Shown: one piece after another, positions 9,650-18,716 of the stretch
How positions within the stretch are numbered: the first letter of the stretch is position 1
Layout of the letters: each line of letters starts with the position of its first letter
Assembly: GCA_014132595.1 (NCBI GenBank)
Contig: BMAG01000052.1
Coordinates: 1 to 33,100 of the forward strand
Length of the DNA stretch: 33,100 nucleotides
Direction of reading: 5' to 3'
From: Gammaproteobacteria bacterium
GTDB lineage: Bacteria > Pseudomonadota > Gammaproteobacteria > DSM-16500
Translations under genes and position numbers: made by a program
Notes under the pieces: generated by a model
Databases searched by the model: none
What the model saw: the letters and a program-made list of their open reading frames with translations, nothing else
What the model was told of the DNA's origin: nothing

Positions 9650-9658
9650 AGTATAGCA
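9650..9658 (-). promoter_or_regulatory. Extended -10 promoter of the 1111-aa gene
   Basis: On the minus strand TGCTATACT (9658-9650) is an extended -10 element about 40 nt before the ATG. Further upstream, around 9680-9710, are TCGCACTT and GAATTCGCCA, words also present upstream of the gene at 21980. No clear -35 hexamer is visible. The gap 9611-9789 holds no gene. Confidence 0.4.
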
Positions 9659-9789
9659 CTTAAGGTATAAATGTTTTCAGTGGCGAATTCTAAATAGAAG
9701 TGCGACAGTATGCGACTTGGTAATTCTTTGAAATATTTCAATAATTAAAAAATAAAGTAAATATCTAAAAATCATTAAAGCTAATTCGA

Positions 9790-11991
9790 TCAAGCAATAA
9801 TTCTTTTAACATCATAAACCATTTCAACTTGGTTGATTTGATTAACGAGATTTTTTAATTCCTTCATATCTTGTATTTGCACCGTCATTACAATAAAAAG
9901 CAGATGATTTTTTTTATTGATGGTTGAATTGATCGCAATCAAATCTACTCTGGCATTTGCAAGCAACGCTGTTAACTCTCTTAAAAGACCTTCACGCTGA
10001 TGTGCGCGAATCTGCAAATCAACAAAGTAATGACCCGTCTGCTTTTCATCCCAACTGACATGAATCAAACGACTGTGTTCCTCGGGAAGGTGCGAAATGT
10101 TGGAACAATCCTTGCGATGAATGGATACACCGCGTCCTTGTGTGATGTAACCCACAACAGCATCACCCGGAATAGGCTTGCAGCATTTTGCAATGCGTGT
10201 GAGTAAATCATCAATCCCACTGATTTGAAAATAATTTTGTGCAGTAGGAGCTACTGTTTTTGTATAAGTTTCAATGTCAGGTTCGGTTTCTGTGCTAGCC
10301 TGTGATTCACGTTGTAAGAAATTAATAATTTGTGAAGTTTTAAAGGTGCCATGTCCAATTGATGTCAACAGACCCTCTGCATTTTTAAAATTAAATTGCG
10401 CCGCGATTTTTTGAAAATCGATCTGTTGTATGCCGGCGCGCGATAATTCTCGTTCCAGGATTTGCTTTCCTGTTTCACTATATTGACCGATGTCTTGTTC
10501 TTTAAAATAGTGCGCAATTTTGGCGCGCGCACGTGGGGTTTTAATATAACCCGCATTTTTATTTAACCAATCTCGACTGGGTGCGCCCTTTTGCGTTGCA
10601 ATAATTTCAACACGATCCCCCGTCCGCAGCATATAAGTCAACGGCACAATATGGCCATTTATTTTTGCTCCACGACAACGGTGTCCCAGCCCGCTGTGAA
10701 TATGATAAGCAAAATCAATCGGTGTCGCACCGACCGGTAAATCGATAATATCGTTTTCCGGTGTGAAAACATAAAGGCGATCTTCGAAGACTTCCTGAAA
10801 GGTTTTATCCGGTTTTGTGTCATGCTTTGCAAGTTCTCTATGCCAGCTTAGCAATTGCCTTAAAAACGCGATTTTTGATTCATAACCACCGTGTGTTGCT
10901 TTATCTTCTTTGTATATCCAGTGTGCGGATACGCCATGTTCTGCTTCTTCATGCATATCATGGGTGCGAATTTGAATTTCAAGATGTTTACCTTGATCGT
11001 CAATAATCGCGGTATGGATAGAACGATATCCATTGGGTTTGGGTTTTGCAATGTAATCATCAAACTCTTCGGGAATCTGTTCCCAGAGTCCATTAATAAT
11101 GCTTAATGCTGCATAGCAGTCATCAAGAGTCGGTACTAAGATGCGGACGGCGCTATAATCAAAAATAGACTGATAATCCAGCTGCTTTTTTTGAGTCTTT
11201 AAATAAATGCTGTAAATATGTTTGGCGCGGCCTGAAATGGAGACTTTAATTTTTGCTTTGGCTAAGGCATCTTTCAGAAGTTCAATGACATCATGAATCC
11301 GTTTTTCGCGATCAATGCGGCGCTCTGCTAAAAATGAGGCGATTTTTTTATAGGTTTCAGGATCGGTATAATGAAAAGAAATATCCTCCAACTCCCATTT
11401 AATTTGTCCAATACCCAGCCGATTTGCAAGCGGTGCATAAATATCGAGAGTTTCCTGTGCGAGTCTTTTACGTTCATCAAAATTAATATTTTTAATGCCG
11501 CGCATAATACAAATGCGTTCTGCAAGTTTAATCAGCACAACGCGAATATCAGATACCATCGCCAGAAATGTTTTACGTAAACGATCGATTTGAGTCGCGT
11601 TGCGTGTTTTGTAAGTATGGCTATGCAGTGTATTGATGATGTTTGACTGTTTAACCCCTTGAATGAGTTTAGCAATGGATTCACTAAATTCTTCTTTAAT
11701 CATCTCGACGGTTAAATGCACATTGATCGAGCTGCAAAGAATACTTGCAGCAACGGCGTCCTGGTCCATCTTTAAGTCCAGTAGAATTTCAGCCATTTCA
11801 AGCCCTTGTTCAAGACAAGGCTGTCCATAAAACGTTGTTAATCCCTGGCTGACTTTTTTTGCCAAGAGCGCCGCTTTTTTGATATGTTCAAGGTTGCTTA
11901 AAGAATGTTTTTCCGTAATATGCTTGAGCCAGGCATCAATATCGACGCTGCCGTCTGTCAAGTGTGAAAATTTCTCTTTTACTGCAACCAT
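9790..11991 (-). CDS. relA: (p)ppGpp synthetase RelA (stringent response)
   Basis: 733 residues (E. coli 744). Domain order: degenerate HD region (residues about 40-130), synthetase domain (about 250-360, with SGRAKHIYSIY, KPKPNGYRSIHT and LEIQIRT), TGS (about 405-465), Cys-rich segment (AKCCKPIPGDAV) and C-terminal ACT (about 655-733). The His-Asp pair of SpoT/Rel hydrolases is replaced by Cys-Ser (SILCSSIN, residues 83-90), so this is a monofunctional synthetase: it makes (p)ppGpp from ATP and GTP/GDP on starved ribosomes. The start MVAVKEK matches the usual RelA N-terminus and has AAAGGGG before it. It lies 75 nt after rlmD, the same neighbour as in E. coli. Confidence 0.95.
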   Translation of the reverse strand: MVAVKEKFSHLTDGSVDIDAWLKHITEKHSLSNLEHIKKAALLAKKVSQGLTTFYGQPCLEQGLEMAEILLDLKMDQDAVAASILCSSINVHLTVEMIKEEFSESIAKLIQGVKQSNIINTLHSHTYKTRNATQIDRLRKTFLAMVSDIRVVLIKLAERICIMRGIKNINFDERKRLAQETLDIYAPLANRLGIGQIKWELEDISFHYTDPETYKKIASFLAERRIDREKRIHDVIELLKDALAKAKIKVSISGRAKHIYSIYLKTQKKQLDYQSIFDYSAVRILVPTLDDCYAALSIINGLWEQIPEEFDDYIAKPKPNGYRSIHTAIIDDQGKHLEIQIRTHDMHEEAEHGVSAHWIYKEDKATHGGYESKIAFLRQLLSWHRELAKHDTKPDKTFQEVFEDRLYVFTPENDIIDLPVGATPIDFAYHIHSGLGHRCRGAKINGHIVPLTYMLRTGDRVEIIATQKGAPSRDWLNKNAGYIKTPRARAKIAHYFKEQDIGQYSETGKQILERELSRAGIQQIDFQKIAAQFNFKNAEGLLTSIGHGTFKTSQIINFLQRESQASTETEPDIETYTKTVAPTAQNYFQISGIDDLLTRIAKCCKPIPGDAVVGYITQGRGVSIHRKDCSNISHLPEEHSRLIHVSWDEKQTGHYFVDLQIRAHQREGLLRELTALLANARVDLIAINSTINKKNHLLFIVMTVQIQDMKELKNLVNQINQVEMVYDVKRIIA

Positions 11992-12066
11992 GAATCTACC
12001 CCTTTCTCATTTTTGTATGCTGTCAAGGTCAAATCATTCGTTGTAAAGTTGTGCGCCCGATCTTTC

Positions 12067-13392
12067 TTATTTCTCAAAAAGCGCAATGGCCTCAATATGG
12101 CTTGTATGTGCAAACATATTAATAACGCCCGCTTGTGTCAACTGATAGCCATGAGTATAGACTAATTCTCCTGCATCGCGTGCCAATGTGGCAGGATTGC
12201 ATGAAATATAGAGAATTTTTTTAGCAGCGAATGACCCTATATGCTCAATGATTTCTTTCGCTCCCGATCTTGGCGGGTCGAGTAAAATTTTATCGTATTG
12301 TTGTTGTATCCACGGAGCATCGGTTGGTGGTTCCATTAAATTGGCTGCGTAAAATTCTGTATTGCTGATGTGATTCAAACGCGCATTTTCACTCGCACGT
12401 TTAACCATCGCTTCACTGCCTTCAATCCCTGTGACCTGTTTTGCAAAGCGTGCTAAGGGTAATGTGAAATTACCTAACCCGCAAAATAAATCAAGAACAC
12501 GTTCATGAGATTCGGGAGCGAGTAATTCCAATGCTTTTTTAATCATCAATAAATTCACTTCCGCATTCACTTGCGTGAAGTCTAATGGATGAAAATGCAT
12601 CGTCAGATCGTGATCTGGGATGCGGTATGACAGAAGATCTGTCTTTGTTTCGGGCCAAAGTAGATGAATTTGCAAAGGTGCATTCGGCTGTAAATAAATA
12701 TGTATCCCTGTCGATTTTCCAAATTCAGAAAGTTTGAGAAGATCTTCTTCGGGTAAAGGCGTCAGATGACGAAAAACAAGTGCAGTCACCTCATCACCCA
12801 CCGCCACTTCAATTTGTGCAATATGTTCATATTGATTTAAGCTTGCGATTAATTCACAAAGTGCACTAATACGTGTGCCTACGCTGGGATGCAGCACCCC
12901 GCACGATTGAATATCGGTCAGATAATTACTGAATTTTTCTCTAAAGCCAACCAGCAGTTTATTTTTCTTAATGACATAACGCACACCTAATCTTGCTTTG
13001 CGGCGATATCCCCATGCAGCACCTGAAATCGGAGAAAGTAAGCTTTTAGGCACTACTTTTCCAAAGTGCTGTAATTGTTCCAGCAAGGTTTGTTGTTTAA
13101 AGCGGATTTGTTCGTTGATGTTCATATGCTGCATGCTACAACCGCCGCAGACACCAAAATGAGGACATTCGGCCTTAACACGTTCCGGTGCTGCGATTTT
13201 GATTTCGGTTGCAATGCCTTCATTATAACGGCGATGAGATCTTGTCACTTTACAAGTCACTGTTTCGTGAGGCAGTGCGCCATGAACAAAGGTTGTTTTA
13301 CCATCGATTGCGGCAATACCGCGTCCATCATGACTTAAGGTGTGTATAGTCAAATCGAGTTCGGGTAACGGTTTTCGAGCTTTACGTTTCAT
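12067..13392 (-). CDS. rlmD: 23S rRNA (uracil-1939-C5)-methyltransferase RlmD
   Basis: 441 residues. An N-terminal TRAM domain is followed by Fe-S cluster cysteines at 76, 82 and 85 (ECPHFGVCGGC) plus Cys164 (SCGVLHP), the RlmD pattern. The SAM-binding motif is VLDLFCGLGNFTLPLA, the substrate motif LLDPPRSGA, and the catalytic Cys lies in LYISCNPATLARDAGE near residue 395. The enzyme methylates U1939 (E. coli numbering) of 23S rRNA. The four Fe-S cysteines separate it from RlmC/TrmA-like relatives only loosely, but length and the relA neighbour favour RlmD. No strong RBS is visible before the ATG. Confidence 0.92.
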   Translation of the reverse strand: MKRKARKPLPELDLTIHTLSHDGRGIAAIDGKTTFVHGALPHETVTCKVTRSHRRYNEGIATEIKIAAPERVKAECPHFGVCGGCSMQHMNINEQIRFKQQTLLEQLQHFGKVVPKSLLSPISGAAWGYRRKARLGVRYVIKKNKLLVGFREKFSNYLTDIQSCGVLHPSVGTRISALCELIASLNQYEHIAQIEVAVGDEVTALVFRHLTPLPEEDLLKLSEFGKSTGIHIYLQPNAPLQIHLLWPETKTDLLSYRIPDHDLTMHFHPLDFTQVNAEVNLLMIKKALELLAPESHERVLDLFCGLGNFTLPLARFAKQVTGIEGSEAMVKRASENARLNHISNTEFYAANLMEPPTDAPWIQQQYDKILLDPPRSGAKEIIEHIGSFAAKKILYISCNPATLARDAGELVYTHGYQLTQAGVINMFAHTSHIEAIALFEK

Positions 13393-13473
13393 AATGTTTA
13401 GACTTATTAACTTGCAAAAAGGTGTGCTATGTTATCAATGAATAGCATGCGCAACAACCAAGGATGGTATTTT

Positions 13474-14094
13474 ATGGGCCAATTTTTTGTGATTCATCCG
13501 GATAATCCTCAATCCCGGTTGGTCAAACAAACCGTTAAAATCGTTCAGGATGGCGGGATTATCATTTATCCGACGGATTCTGCCTATGCCATCGGTTGTC
13601 AGTTAGAAAATAAAAGTGCGCTGGATCGAATACGTCAAATACGTCACTTAGAAAGCGGACATCATTTTACGCTGATTTGTCGTGATTTATCCGAAATTGC
13701 AACGTATGCCTATGTGAACAATCCCTCTTTTCGATTATTAAAAGCACATACTCCAGGCCCTTATACATTTATTTTAAAAGCCACAAAAGAAGTGCCAAAG
13801 CGATTATTGCAGCCTAAGCGTAATACGATAGGATTGCGCATCCCCGACAATAAAATTGTACAAGCCCTGTTAATGGAACTGAATGAACCTTTAATGAGCG
13901 TGACTTTAGCGCTGCCAGATCAAAAGTACCCTTTGGTGGATGCGCAAGATATCCAAACGATGCTGGGAAATCAGGTTGATTTAGTGATCGACGGGGGGGT
14001 TTGCGGTGCAGAAGGTACAACTATCGTAGACTTGGTAGAAGAGATACCAAAGATCATCAGAGCCGGTAAAGGAGACCTAACTTCTTTTTTGTAA
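13474..14094 (+). CDS. yciO: YciO/Sua5-family putative nucleotide-binding protein
   Basis: With the ATG at 13474 (AAGGA 9 nt upstream) the product is 206 residues, the length of E. coli YciO, and begins MGQFFVIHPDNPQSRLV, almost as YciO does. An earlier in-frame ATG at 13429 would add 15 residues without support. Motifs: IIIYPTDSAYAIGC, HFTLICRDLSE, TPGPYTFILKATKEVPKRLL and GLRIPDN. The fold is that of TsaC/Sua5, which makes threonylcarbamoyl-AMP for tRNA t6A; the cellular role of YciO itself is not settled. It diverges from rlmD. Confidence 0.9.
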   Translation: MGQFFVIHPDNPQSRLVKQTVKIVQDGGIIIYPTDSAYAIGCQLENKSALDRIRQIRHLESGHHFTLICRDLSEIATYAYVNNPSFRLLKAHTPGPYTFILKATKEVPKRLLQPKRNTIGLRIPDNKIVQALLMELNEPLMSVTLALPDQKYPLVDAQDIQTMLGNQVDLVIDGGVCGAEGTTIVDLVEEIPKIIRAGKGDLTSFL

Positions 14095-14111
14095 ACGTAA
14101 ACAAGCCCGAG

Positions 14112-14165
14112 GCCGCTTGCGTCTTTTCCAAGTTTTTTCCTTGCCATAGAAAGACGCAAACCGGC
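14112..14165 (+). terminator. Long hairpin after yciO
   Basis: TTGCGTCTTT (14117-14126) pairs with AAAGACGCAA (14150-14159), and GCCG (14112-14115) with CGGC (14162-14165) across a small internal loop. It sits about 20 nt after the yciO stop. No T tract follows, so termination is a guess from position. Confidence 0.4.
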
Positions 14166-14242
14166 TCAAACTCGATAACGTTTTCAAGGGATATATATTC
14201 TCAATGCAATCAAGATAATCGCTTAAATCATGCGCAAAACGA

Positions 14243-14270
14243 TTGCATTTTGCACAATTCCTCCTATAAT
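14243..14270 (+). promoter_or_regulatory. Sigma70 promoter of the 6S RNA gene
   Basis: TTGCAT (14243-14248), a 16-nt spacer and a perfect TATAAT (14265-14270). The predicted start 7 nt downstream (14277) coincides with the first base of the RNA's closing helix. Confidence 0.75.
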
Positions 14271-14276
14271 GAAATT

Positions 14277-14450
14277 GGGTATTTTGAATAGAGATTGTCC
14301 GGAACCGCGCACTGATATTTAAAGGGAGGCTAACTTGGGACGTGGTGAGCAGGTCCTTCATGAAAGGAAAGCCTAAAGCGTAACAGAGGTCTCCGAGGTA
14401 TTATAAAAGAGGGTTTCCTAGTGACACTCTACAAAAAATACCCTTTTTTT
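14277..14450 (+). ncRNA. ssrS: Probable 6S RNA (RNA polymerase-binding regulator)
   Basis: The element is about 174 nt, near the 184 nt of E. coli 6S RNA. Its ends form a long interrupted helix: GGGTATTTT (14277-14285) with AAAATACCC (14435-14443), TAGAG (14289-14293) with CTCTA (14427-14431), TGTC (14296-14299) with GACA (14423-14426), then GGAACC with GGTTTCC. A T7 run follows the 3' strand, so the closing helix could also terminate the transcript. The middle holds GGTGAGCA, a hairpin TCCTT/AAGGA, then AAGCCTAAA, close to GGTGAGCA...AAGCCTTAAA of E. coli 6S. 6S RNA binds sigma70 holoenzyme and represses many promoters in stationary phase. Promoter, size, terminal helix and motif fit together; RNase P, tmRNA and SRP RNA signatures are absent. 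A covariance-model search would settle it. Confidence 0.75.
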
Positions 14451-14517
14451 ATTTCTCTTGCTCTCTTCTCACTTTATAGACTACCGTATACACATCATCA
14501 CATTTTGGAATTCTCTT

Positions 14518-15735
14518 ATGCATTCTCTAATTGAACAAGAACGTGCTTATGGCGCGCATAATTATGAACCTTTGCCCGTTGTATTAACGCGTGGGAAGGG
14601 TGTTTACGTATGGGATGACAGCGGTAAGCAATATATCGATATGATGAGCGCTTATTCTGCGGTGAGTCATGGCCATTGTCACCCAGAGTTGGTAGGCGCA
14701 TTAACGGATCAGGCCCAAACATTAGCCATGGTCTCACGTGCCTTTTATACGGATAAATTAGGTCTATTTTTAAAAAAAATCTGTGAACTCACCGGACAGG
14801 ATAAAGCATTACCCATGAATACCGGTGCAGAAGCTGTTGAGACTGCTTTAAAAGCTGCGCGCAAATGGGCTTATACGGTTAAGAAAGTTCCGAAAGACGC
14901 TGCGGAAATTATTGTGTGTGATGGTAATTTTCACGGTCGTACGATTACGATTGTAAGCATGTCTGCAGAACCGCAATATCGAGCAGGCTTTGAACCGCTC
15001 ACGCCCGGATTTAAACAAATTCCTTATGGCGATGTCGATGCGCTTGAAAAAGCGATTACACCCAATACAGCCGCTTTTTTAGTGGAACCTATTCAAGGAG
15101 AAGCCGGCATTATCGTTCCTCCAAAAGGCTATCTCAAACAATGCGCCGATCTTTGCCGCAAACATAATGTGTTGTTGATTTGCGATGAAATTCAAACCGG
15201 CATTGGCAGAACAGGGCGTCTGCTCGCCTGTGAACATGACGGCGTCAAACCCGATGGTGTTGTATTAGGAAAAGCGCTGGGCGGCGGTTTGCTGCCTGTT
15301 TCCGTATTTTTAACATGTAAAGAGGTGATGAATGTTTTTACGCCGGGTGATCATGGCAGCACTTTTGGCGGCAATCCTCTAGCGGCCACCGTGGGGCTTG
15401 CGGCTCTTAAAGTATTAGTCGAAGAAAATATGATCGCGCATGCTGAAAAAATGGGTGATTATATGCTCACGGAATTAAAAAAAATAAAATCACCGCTCAT
15501 TGAGGAAGTACGCGGTAAAGGCTTGCTGATTGGGTTAAGCATCAATCCGCGCTATTATTCGGCAAGAGATATTTGTTTACGTTTGATGAAAGAAGGTGTG
15601 TTGAGTAAAGAAACACATAGTACTGTTGTTCGTTTTGCACCACCCTTGTTAATTAATAAGGAGCAAATCGACTTTGTTCTTAAAGCACTTAATCGGGTTT
15701 TAACGCAAGCCTATGAAGAAATAAAAACAACTTAA
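14518..15735 (+). CDS. rocD: Class III PLP aminotransferase, ornithine aminotransferase type
   Basis: From the ATG at 14518 the product is 405 residues, usual for bacterial ornithine aminotransferase; an upstream in-frame TTG at 14458 would add an unconserved leader. Motifs: MNTGAEAVETALKAARKW (cofactor phosphate region), CDEIQTGIGRTG (Asp for the PLP ring) and LGKALGGGLLPVS with Lys252 as Schiff-base lysine. RocD converts ornithine and 2-oxoglutarate to glutamate semialdehyde and glutamate. Acetylornithine aminotransferase is the main alternative, but PVVLTRGKGVYVWD and LLPVSVF favour RocD. It starts about 70 nt after the 6S RNA, with no obvious separate promoter, and precedes the Sel1 gene by 10 nt. 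Confidence 0.85.
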   Translation: MHSLIEQERAYGAHNYEPLPVVLTRGKGVYVWDDSGKQYIDMMSAYSAVSHGHCHPELVGALTDQAQTLAMVSRAFYTDKLGLFLKKICELTGQDKALPMNTGAEAVETALKAARKWAYTVKKVPKDAAEIIVCDGNFHGRTITIVSMSAEPQYRAGFEPLTPGFKQIPYGDVDALEKAITPNTAAFLVEPIQGEAGIIVPPKGYLKQCADLCRKHNVLLICDEIQTGIGRTGRLLACEHDGVKPDGVVLGKALGGGLLPVSVFLTCKEVMNVFTPGDHGSTFGGNPLAATVGLAALKVLVEENMIAHAEKMGDYMLTELKKIKSPLIEEVRGKGLLIGLSINPRYYSARDICLRLMKEGVLSKETHSTVVRFAPPLLINKEQIDFVLKALNRVLTQAYEEIKTT

Positions 15736-15745
15736 GGAAATCGAG

Positions 15746-17164
15746 ATGAAAAAATGGATGAAGTGTGTCGGAGTTATAACAACCTTAGGATTAACTCTTT
15801 CCTTACCCGTACTTTCTTTTTCGGATGATAATCCGCTCAATTACTTTCAAGCAAAAGCCGCCGCGCAGAAATTACCTGAAGCGTATATGGCCGTGCAAAA
15901 CAAGGAATACGATAAGGCTTTTGAAATTTATAAACGTTATGCAGAGGGAGGCGTACCCGTTTCCCAATATATGTTAGCGTATCTTTATCAAAATGGTTTT
16001 GGAACACCCAAGGAGAACGACTTGGCTGCAGCCTGGTATACCAAGGCAAGTGATGCGGGTCTTCCGGCTGCACAATTTGCATTAGGTATGATGCGTTATT
16101 ACGGCATCGGTGTTTCGCAAGATTTAACGGCGGCTGTTACTTTATTTACGCAGGCTGCCGCAAAAAATAATCCGCTTGCAGAGTATATGCTGGGTTATCT
16201 TTATGCGCATGGATTTGGCGTCATTCAGAATCTCACGACTGCGATGAATTGGTATACTAAAGCCGCGACTCAAGGTGTGCCGCAAGCGCAATATAACTTA
16301 GGTTTGATGTATTATTTGGGTCAAGTGGGCAATAGAGAATATGGCAAAGCGTTTAACTGGTTTAATCTTGCCTCTCAACGCGGTTCTGCAAAATCAAAAT
16401 ATATGCTGGGATTGATGTATAGCTTGGGGCAGGGCGTAGGTCTTGATAAAACGGCTGCTTTTAACTGGTATAAACAGGCGGCCGATCAAAAATTATCTTA
16501 TGCGCAATATAATTTAGGTATTGCCTATTATAATGGTCAAGGCACGAAGGCTAATTTAGCATTAGCTATCATTCCTTTGATGGAGGCGGCAAATCAAGGA
16601 TTACCCAGAGCGCAATATTTTATGGGTTATCTGACTTCAAATGGCATCGGTGTTGCGAAAAATCCGCAAAAAGCACTGGAATGGTATATGAAGGCGGCAG
16701 AGCAAAGTTTTTCTGAAGCGCAATTTGCAGTGGGTTTTGTTTTTCAAAATGGTATAGGTGTTCCTAAAGACGATAGTCAGGCTTTTAAATGGTATTACAC
16801 CGCTGCAAAAGAAGGTCTTGCGAATGCACAATATATGGTGGGGCTGTTTTATCAAAAAGGTATGGGTACTCCCAGTAATAATCAGCTTGCAGCGTATTGG
16901 TATACTAAAGCGGCAGAACAAGGGATGGATAATGCGCAGTTGTTATTAGGTGTCATGTATACTCAGGGAGAAGGCATACCTAAAGATTTTAAATTAGCGT
17001 ATGTCTGGCTCAATCTCGCCTCAACGTCCAGTAATGCAGAAGTCCGTGATGCTGCATTAAAGTTACGCGATGGGCTTGCTAAAGGTATGAGTGAAGGCGA
17101 GATTAATGCAGCAAGACAGCAGTCGCAGGATTACTATAATCGTTATACGAGTGAAGGCCGGTGA
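15746..17164 (+). CDS. Exported Sel1-repeat (SEL1-like/TPR) protein
   Basis: 472 residues. A Sec signal peptide (cleavage near SFS-DD, residue 26) is followed by about ten Sel1 repeats of about 36 residues with the signature AxYxLGxxYxxGxGV, for example AQYNLGLMYYLG, AEYMLGYLYAHGFGV, AQYMVGLFYQKGMGT. The last repeats end near residue 430, followed by a short helical tail. Sel1 proteins form alpha-solenoids for protein-protein contacts; in Legionella, exported members such as LpnE and EnhC affect host-cell entry. A periplasmic or surface role is likely and a host role only possible. AAGGA overlaps the rocD stop, so the two genes are probably co-transcribed. Confidence 0.88.
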   Translation: MKKWMKCVGVITTLGLTLSLPVLSFSDDNPLNYFQAKAAAQKLPEAYMAVQNKEYDKAFEIYKRYAEGGVPVSQYMLAYLYQNGFGTPKENDLAAAWYTKASDAGLPAAQFALGMMRYYGIGVSQDLTAAVTLFTQAAAKNNPLAEYMLGYLYAHGFGVIQNLTTAMNWYTKAATQGVPQAQYNLGLMYYLGQVGNREYGKAFNWFNLASQRGSAKSKYMLGLMYSLGQGVGLDKTAAFNWYKQAADQKLSYAQYNLGIAYYNGQGTKANLALAIIPLMEAANQGLPRAQYFMGYLTSNGIGVAKNPQKALEWYMKAAEQSFSEAQFAVGFVFQNGIGVPKDDSQAFKWYYTAAKEGLANAQYMVGLFYQKGMGTPSNNQLAAYWYTKAAEQGMDNAQLLLGVMYTQGEGIPKDFKLAYVWLNLASTSSNAEVRDAALKLRDGLAKGMSEGEINAARQQSQDYYNRYTSEGR

Positions 17165-17211
17165 TACCTAAATCGGAAAACGACACTTATCGTTATCATT
17201 GCTGTCTTTAA

Positions 17212-17307
17212 ATCATTCGTTGATATGCAAAGCGCCGCTACGAAGACTTCCTTTCCCCTGCGGGGGCAGGAACTCTTCGTAGCGGCGCTTGCGTATCAAC
17301 GAATAAT
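17212..17307. repeat. Long palindromic intergenic element, copy 1
   Basis: The outer ends are ATCATTCGTTGATATGCAA (from 17212) and TTGCGTATCAACGAATAAT (to 17307); inside lies a perfect 17-bp pair (17230-17246 with 17274-17290), and a smaller CCCC/GGGG hairpin sits in the centre. The arms span about 34 bp with one bulge and two mismatches. Copy 2 at 26725-26820 shares the outer ends but not the inner arms. It lies between two 3' gene ends and may also act as terminator. It has the build of a MITE or large REP-type element; no transposase is nearby. Confidence 0.8.
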
Positions 17308-17338
17308 GTAACGATTACCACAATGACAATAAAGTAGC

Positions 17339-17548
17339 TTAAACCTTAATCTCAAGCTCACTCGCCAATTTCTTTAAAACCATCACATCCGGAAAAGCAA
17401 GCCCTTCAAGCAAACCCCAAGCTTGTGGCTTCGTGATGCATAACATTTTACTGAGAATATTCGCTCTTTCTCGTGTATTCACAGGCACGCCTAAATTATC
17501 CAGGCTTTTATTGACTTTGTTTGCAATGACTTTTGCGTTGGTTTCCAC
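17339..17548 (-). CDS. Small helical, HTH-like protein (69 aa)
   Basis: The best start is GTG at 17548: AAGGAG lies 6 nt upstream, whereas the longer in-frame extension to 17731 has no RBS and a low-complexity leader. The product reads METNAKVIANKVNKSLDNLG, then RERANILSKMLCITKPQAW and LLEGLAFPDVMVLKKLASEL. The helix spacing resembles small HTH domains (RERA-ILS-L-I-k-QAW-LLEG), a pattern I associate with short conserved Legionellales proteins. DNA binding is inferred. It lies after folD in the same direction with a 124-nt gap that contains nothing recognisable. Confidence 0.6.
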   Translation of the reverse strand: METNAKVIANKVNKSLDNLGVPVNTRERANILSKMLCITKPQAWGLLEGLAFPDVMVLKKLASELEIKV

Positions 17549-17672
17549 AGCGATCTCCTTATCAATGCGGCCAATTCTCGTTCCTGAGAAATGGGGTTGA
17601 GTAGGAGAGTATACTGATGTGAACGCCTGGGAGCAATAAGGGTTAGCGATAGATGTGTATGGCGTTTTCCCC

Positions 17673-18560
17673 TTAGTAAGGAGAAGTTTTATTATCATCC
17701 GAATAATGCAGAGAAAAATGGGATGCTGCAATTAAAGTATTTTTCATTAAAATCGCAGTAGTCATCGGCCCCACTCCACCCGGAACAGGTGTAATCCAGG
17801 CCGCTTTTTCAAAAGCACTTTCGAATTCAACATCGCCTTTGATCGAGTCATCCGGTAGTCGGCTAATCCCTACATCAATCACGGTAGCCCCTGGTTTAAT
17901 CCAGGCTCCTTTGATAATGCCAGGCTGTCCTACCGCCGATACAACGATATCGGCTTGCGAGACATACTGACTGAGATCTTTCGTAAAACGATGGCACAGT
18001 GTCACGGTACTGCCTGCTAAAAGCAGCTCAAGCAGCATGGGTCTACCGACAATATTGGATGCCCCAATGATAACCGCATGACGATTTTTGTAAGTTTCCT
18101 GAATGCTATTGAGTAAGGTAATAACACCAAAGGGGGTGCAGGGACGCAATAAAGGATGGCGTTGAGCGAGTCTGCCTAAATTATAGGGATGAAAGCCATC
18201 CACGTCTTTCGCAGGATCGATGAGCTCTAATAACTTATTGCTATCAATATGCGCGGGCAGCGGAAGCTGTAAAAGAATGCCATCGATATCGGGTGATGCA
18301 TTGAGTTTTTGAATCAGTGCAATGAGTTCTTCTTCTGTTGTATTTTGGGATAGCGGATGGTAAATAGATTGAATCCCTGTTTCTTCACAAGCCTGACGTT
18401 TATTGCGCACATAAATATGGGAGGCAGGATCGTCTCCTACTAAAATGACCGCAAGAGCGGGCGGACGCAAACCTTGTTGTGAACGAGCAAAAATACTCTC
18501 GCGTATTTCACCTAGAATTTTTTTTGCAACAGCCTTGCCGTCAATCAGTCTTGCGCTCAT
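17673..18560 (-). CDS. folD: Bifunctional methylenetetrahydrofolate dehydrogenase/methenyltetrahydrofolate cyclohydrolase FolD
   Basis: 295 residues. Tyr50 and Lys54 ([13 protein letters not shown]) sit at the same numbers as the catalytic pair of E. coli FolD. Further motifs are [24 protein letters not shown], the NADP-binding [12 protein letters not shown] and the C-terminal [16 protein letters not shown]. FolD interconverts 5,10-methylene- and 10-formyl-tetrahydrofolate with NADP in the cytosol. The usual PCTPxG motif is PCTPFG. It is transcribed away from the tRNA cluster; its own promoter is not clear in 18561-18660. Confidence 0.95.
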   Translation of the reverse strand: MSARLIDGKAVAKKILGEIRESIFARSQQGLRPPALAVILVGDDPASHIYVRNKRQACEETGIQSIYHPLSQNTTEEELIALIQKLNASPDIDGILLQLPLPAHIDSNKLLELIDPAKDVDGFHPYNLGRLAQRHPLLRPCTPFGVITLLNSIQETYKNRHAVIIGASNIVGRPMLLELLLAGSTVTLCHRFTKDLSQYVSQADIVVSAVGQPGIIKGAWIKPGATVIDVGISRLPDDSIKGDVEFESAFEKAAWITPVPGGVGPMTTAILMKNTLIAASHFSLHYSDDNKTSPY

Positions 18561-18716
18561 TACTTCTATTCCAATTATTTATCCCTAACGTCGAGATGTC
18601 ATTTTGATTGCCCATCTTACGTTGAAGTCGAAACTTTTTTCAATTAAAAAAAATGTATATATAATGACCTAATCCAGTTTAAATTTCTTTTAAGATCTGA
18701 ATGATTATTAAAGAAA

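Noticed and set aside
10000-11580. Several short frames on both strands within relA
   Set aside because: All are shadows of relA, whose domain motifs are continuous through the region.
14077-14361. Minus-strand frame of 94 codons over the yciO-6S gap
   Set aside because: It crosses the 6S promoter and RNA, has no RBS and no protein-like pattern.
14277-14450. SRP (4.5S) RNA or RNase P RNA
   Set aside because: The AGCAGGTCC stretch recalls SRP RNA, but the GGAA-tetraloop domain is absent; RNase P conserved regions are missing and the element is too short.
17549-17731. N-terminal extension of the 69-aa protein to 17731
   Set aside because: It overlaps the 3' end of folD, has no RBS and is not protein-like, while GTG 17548 has a strong AAGGAG.
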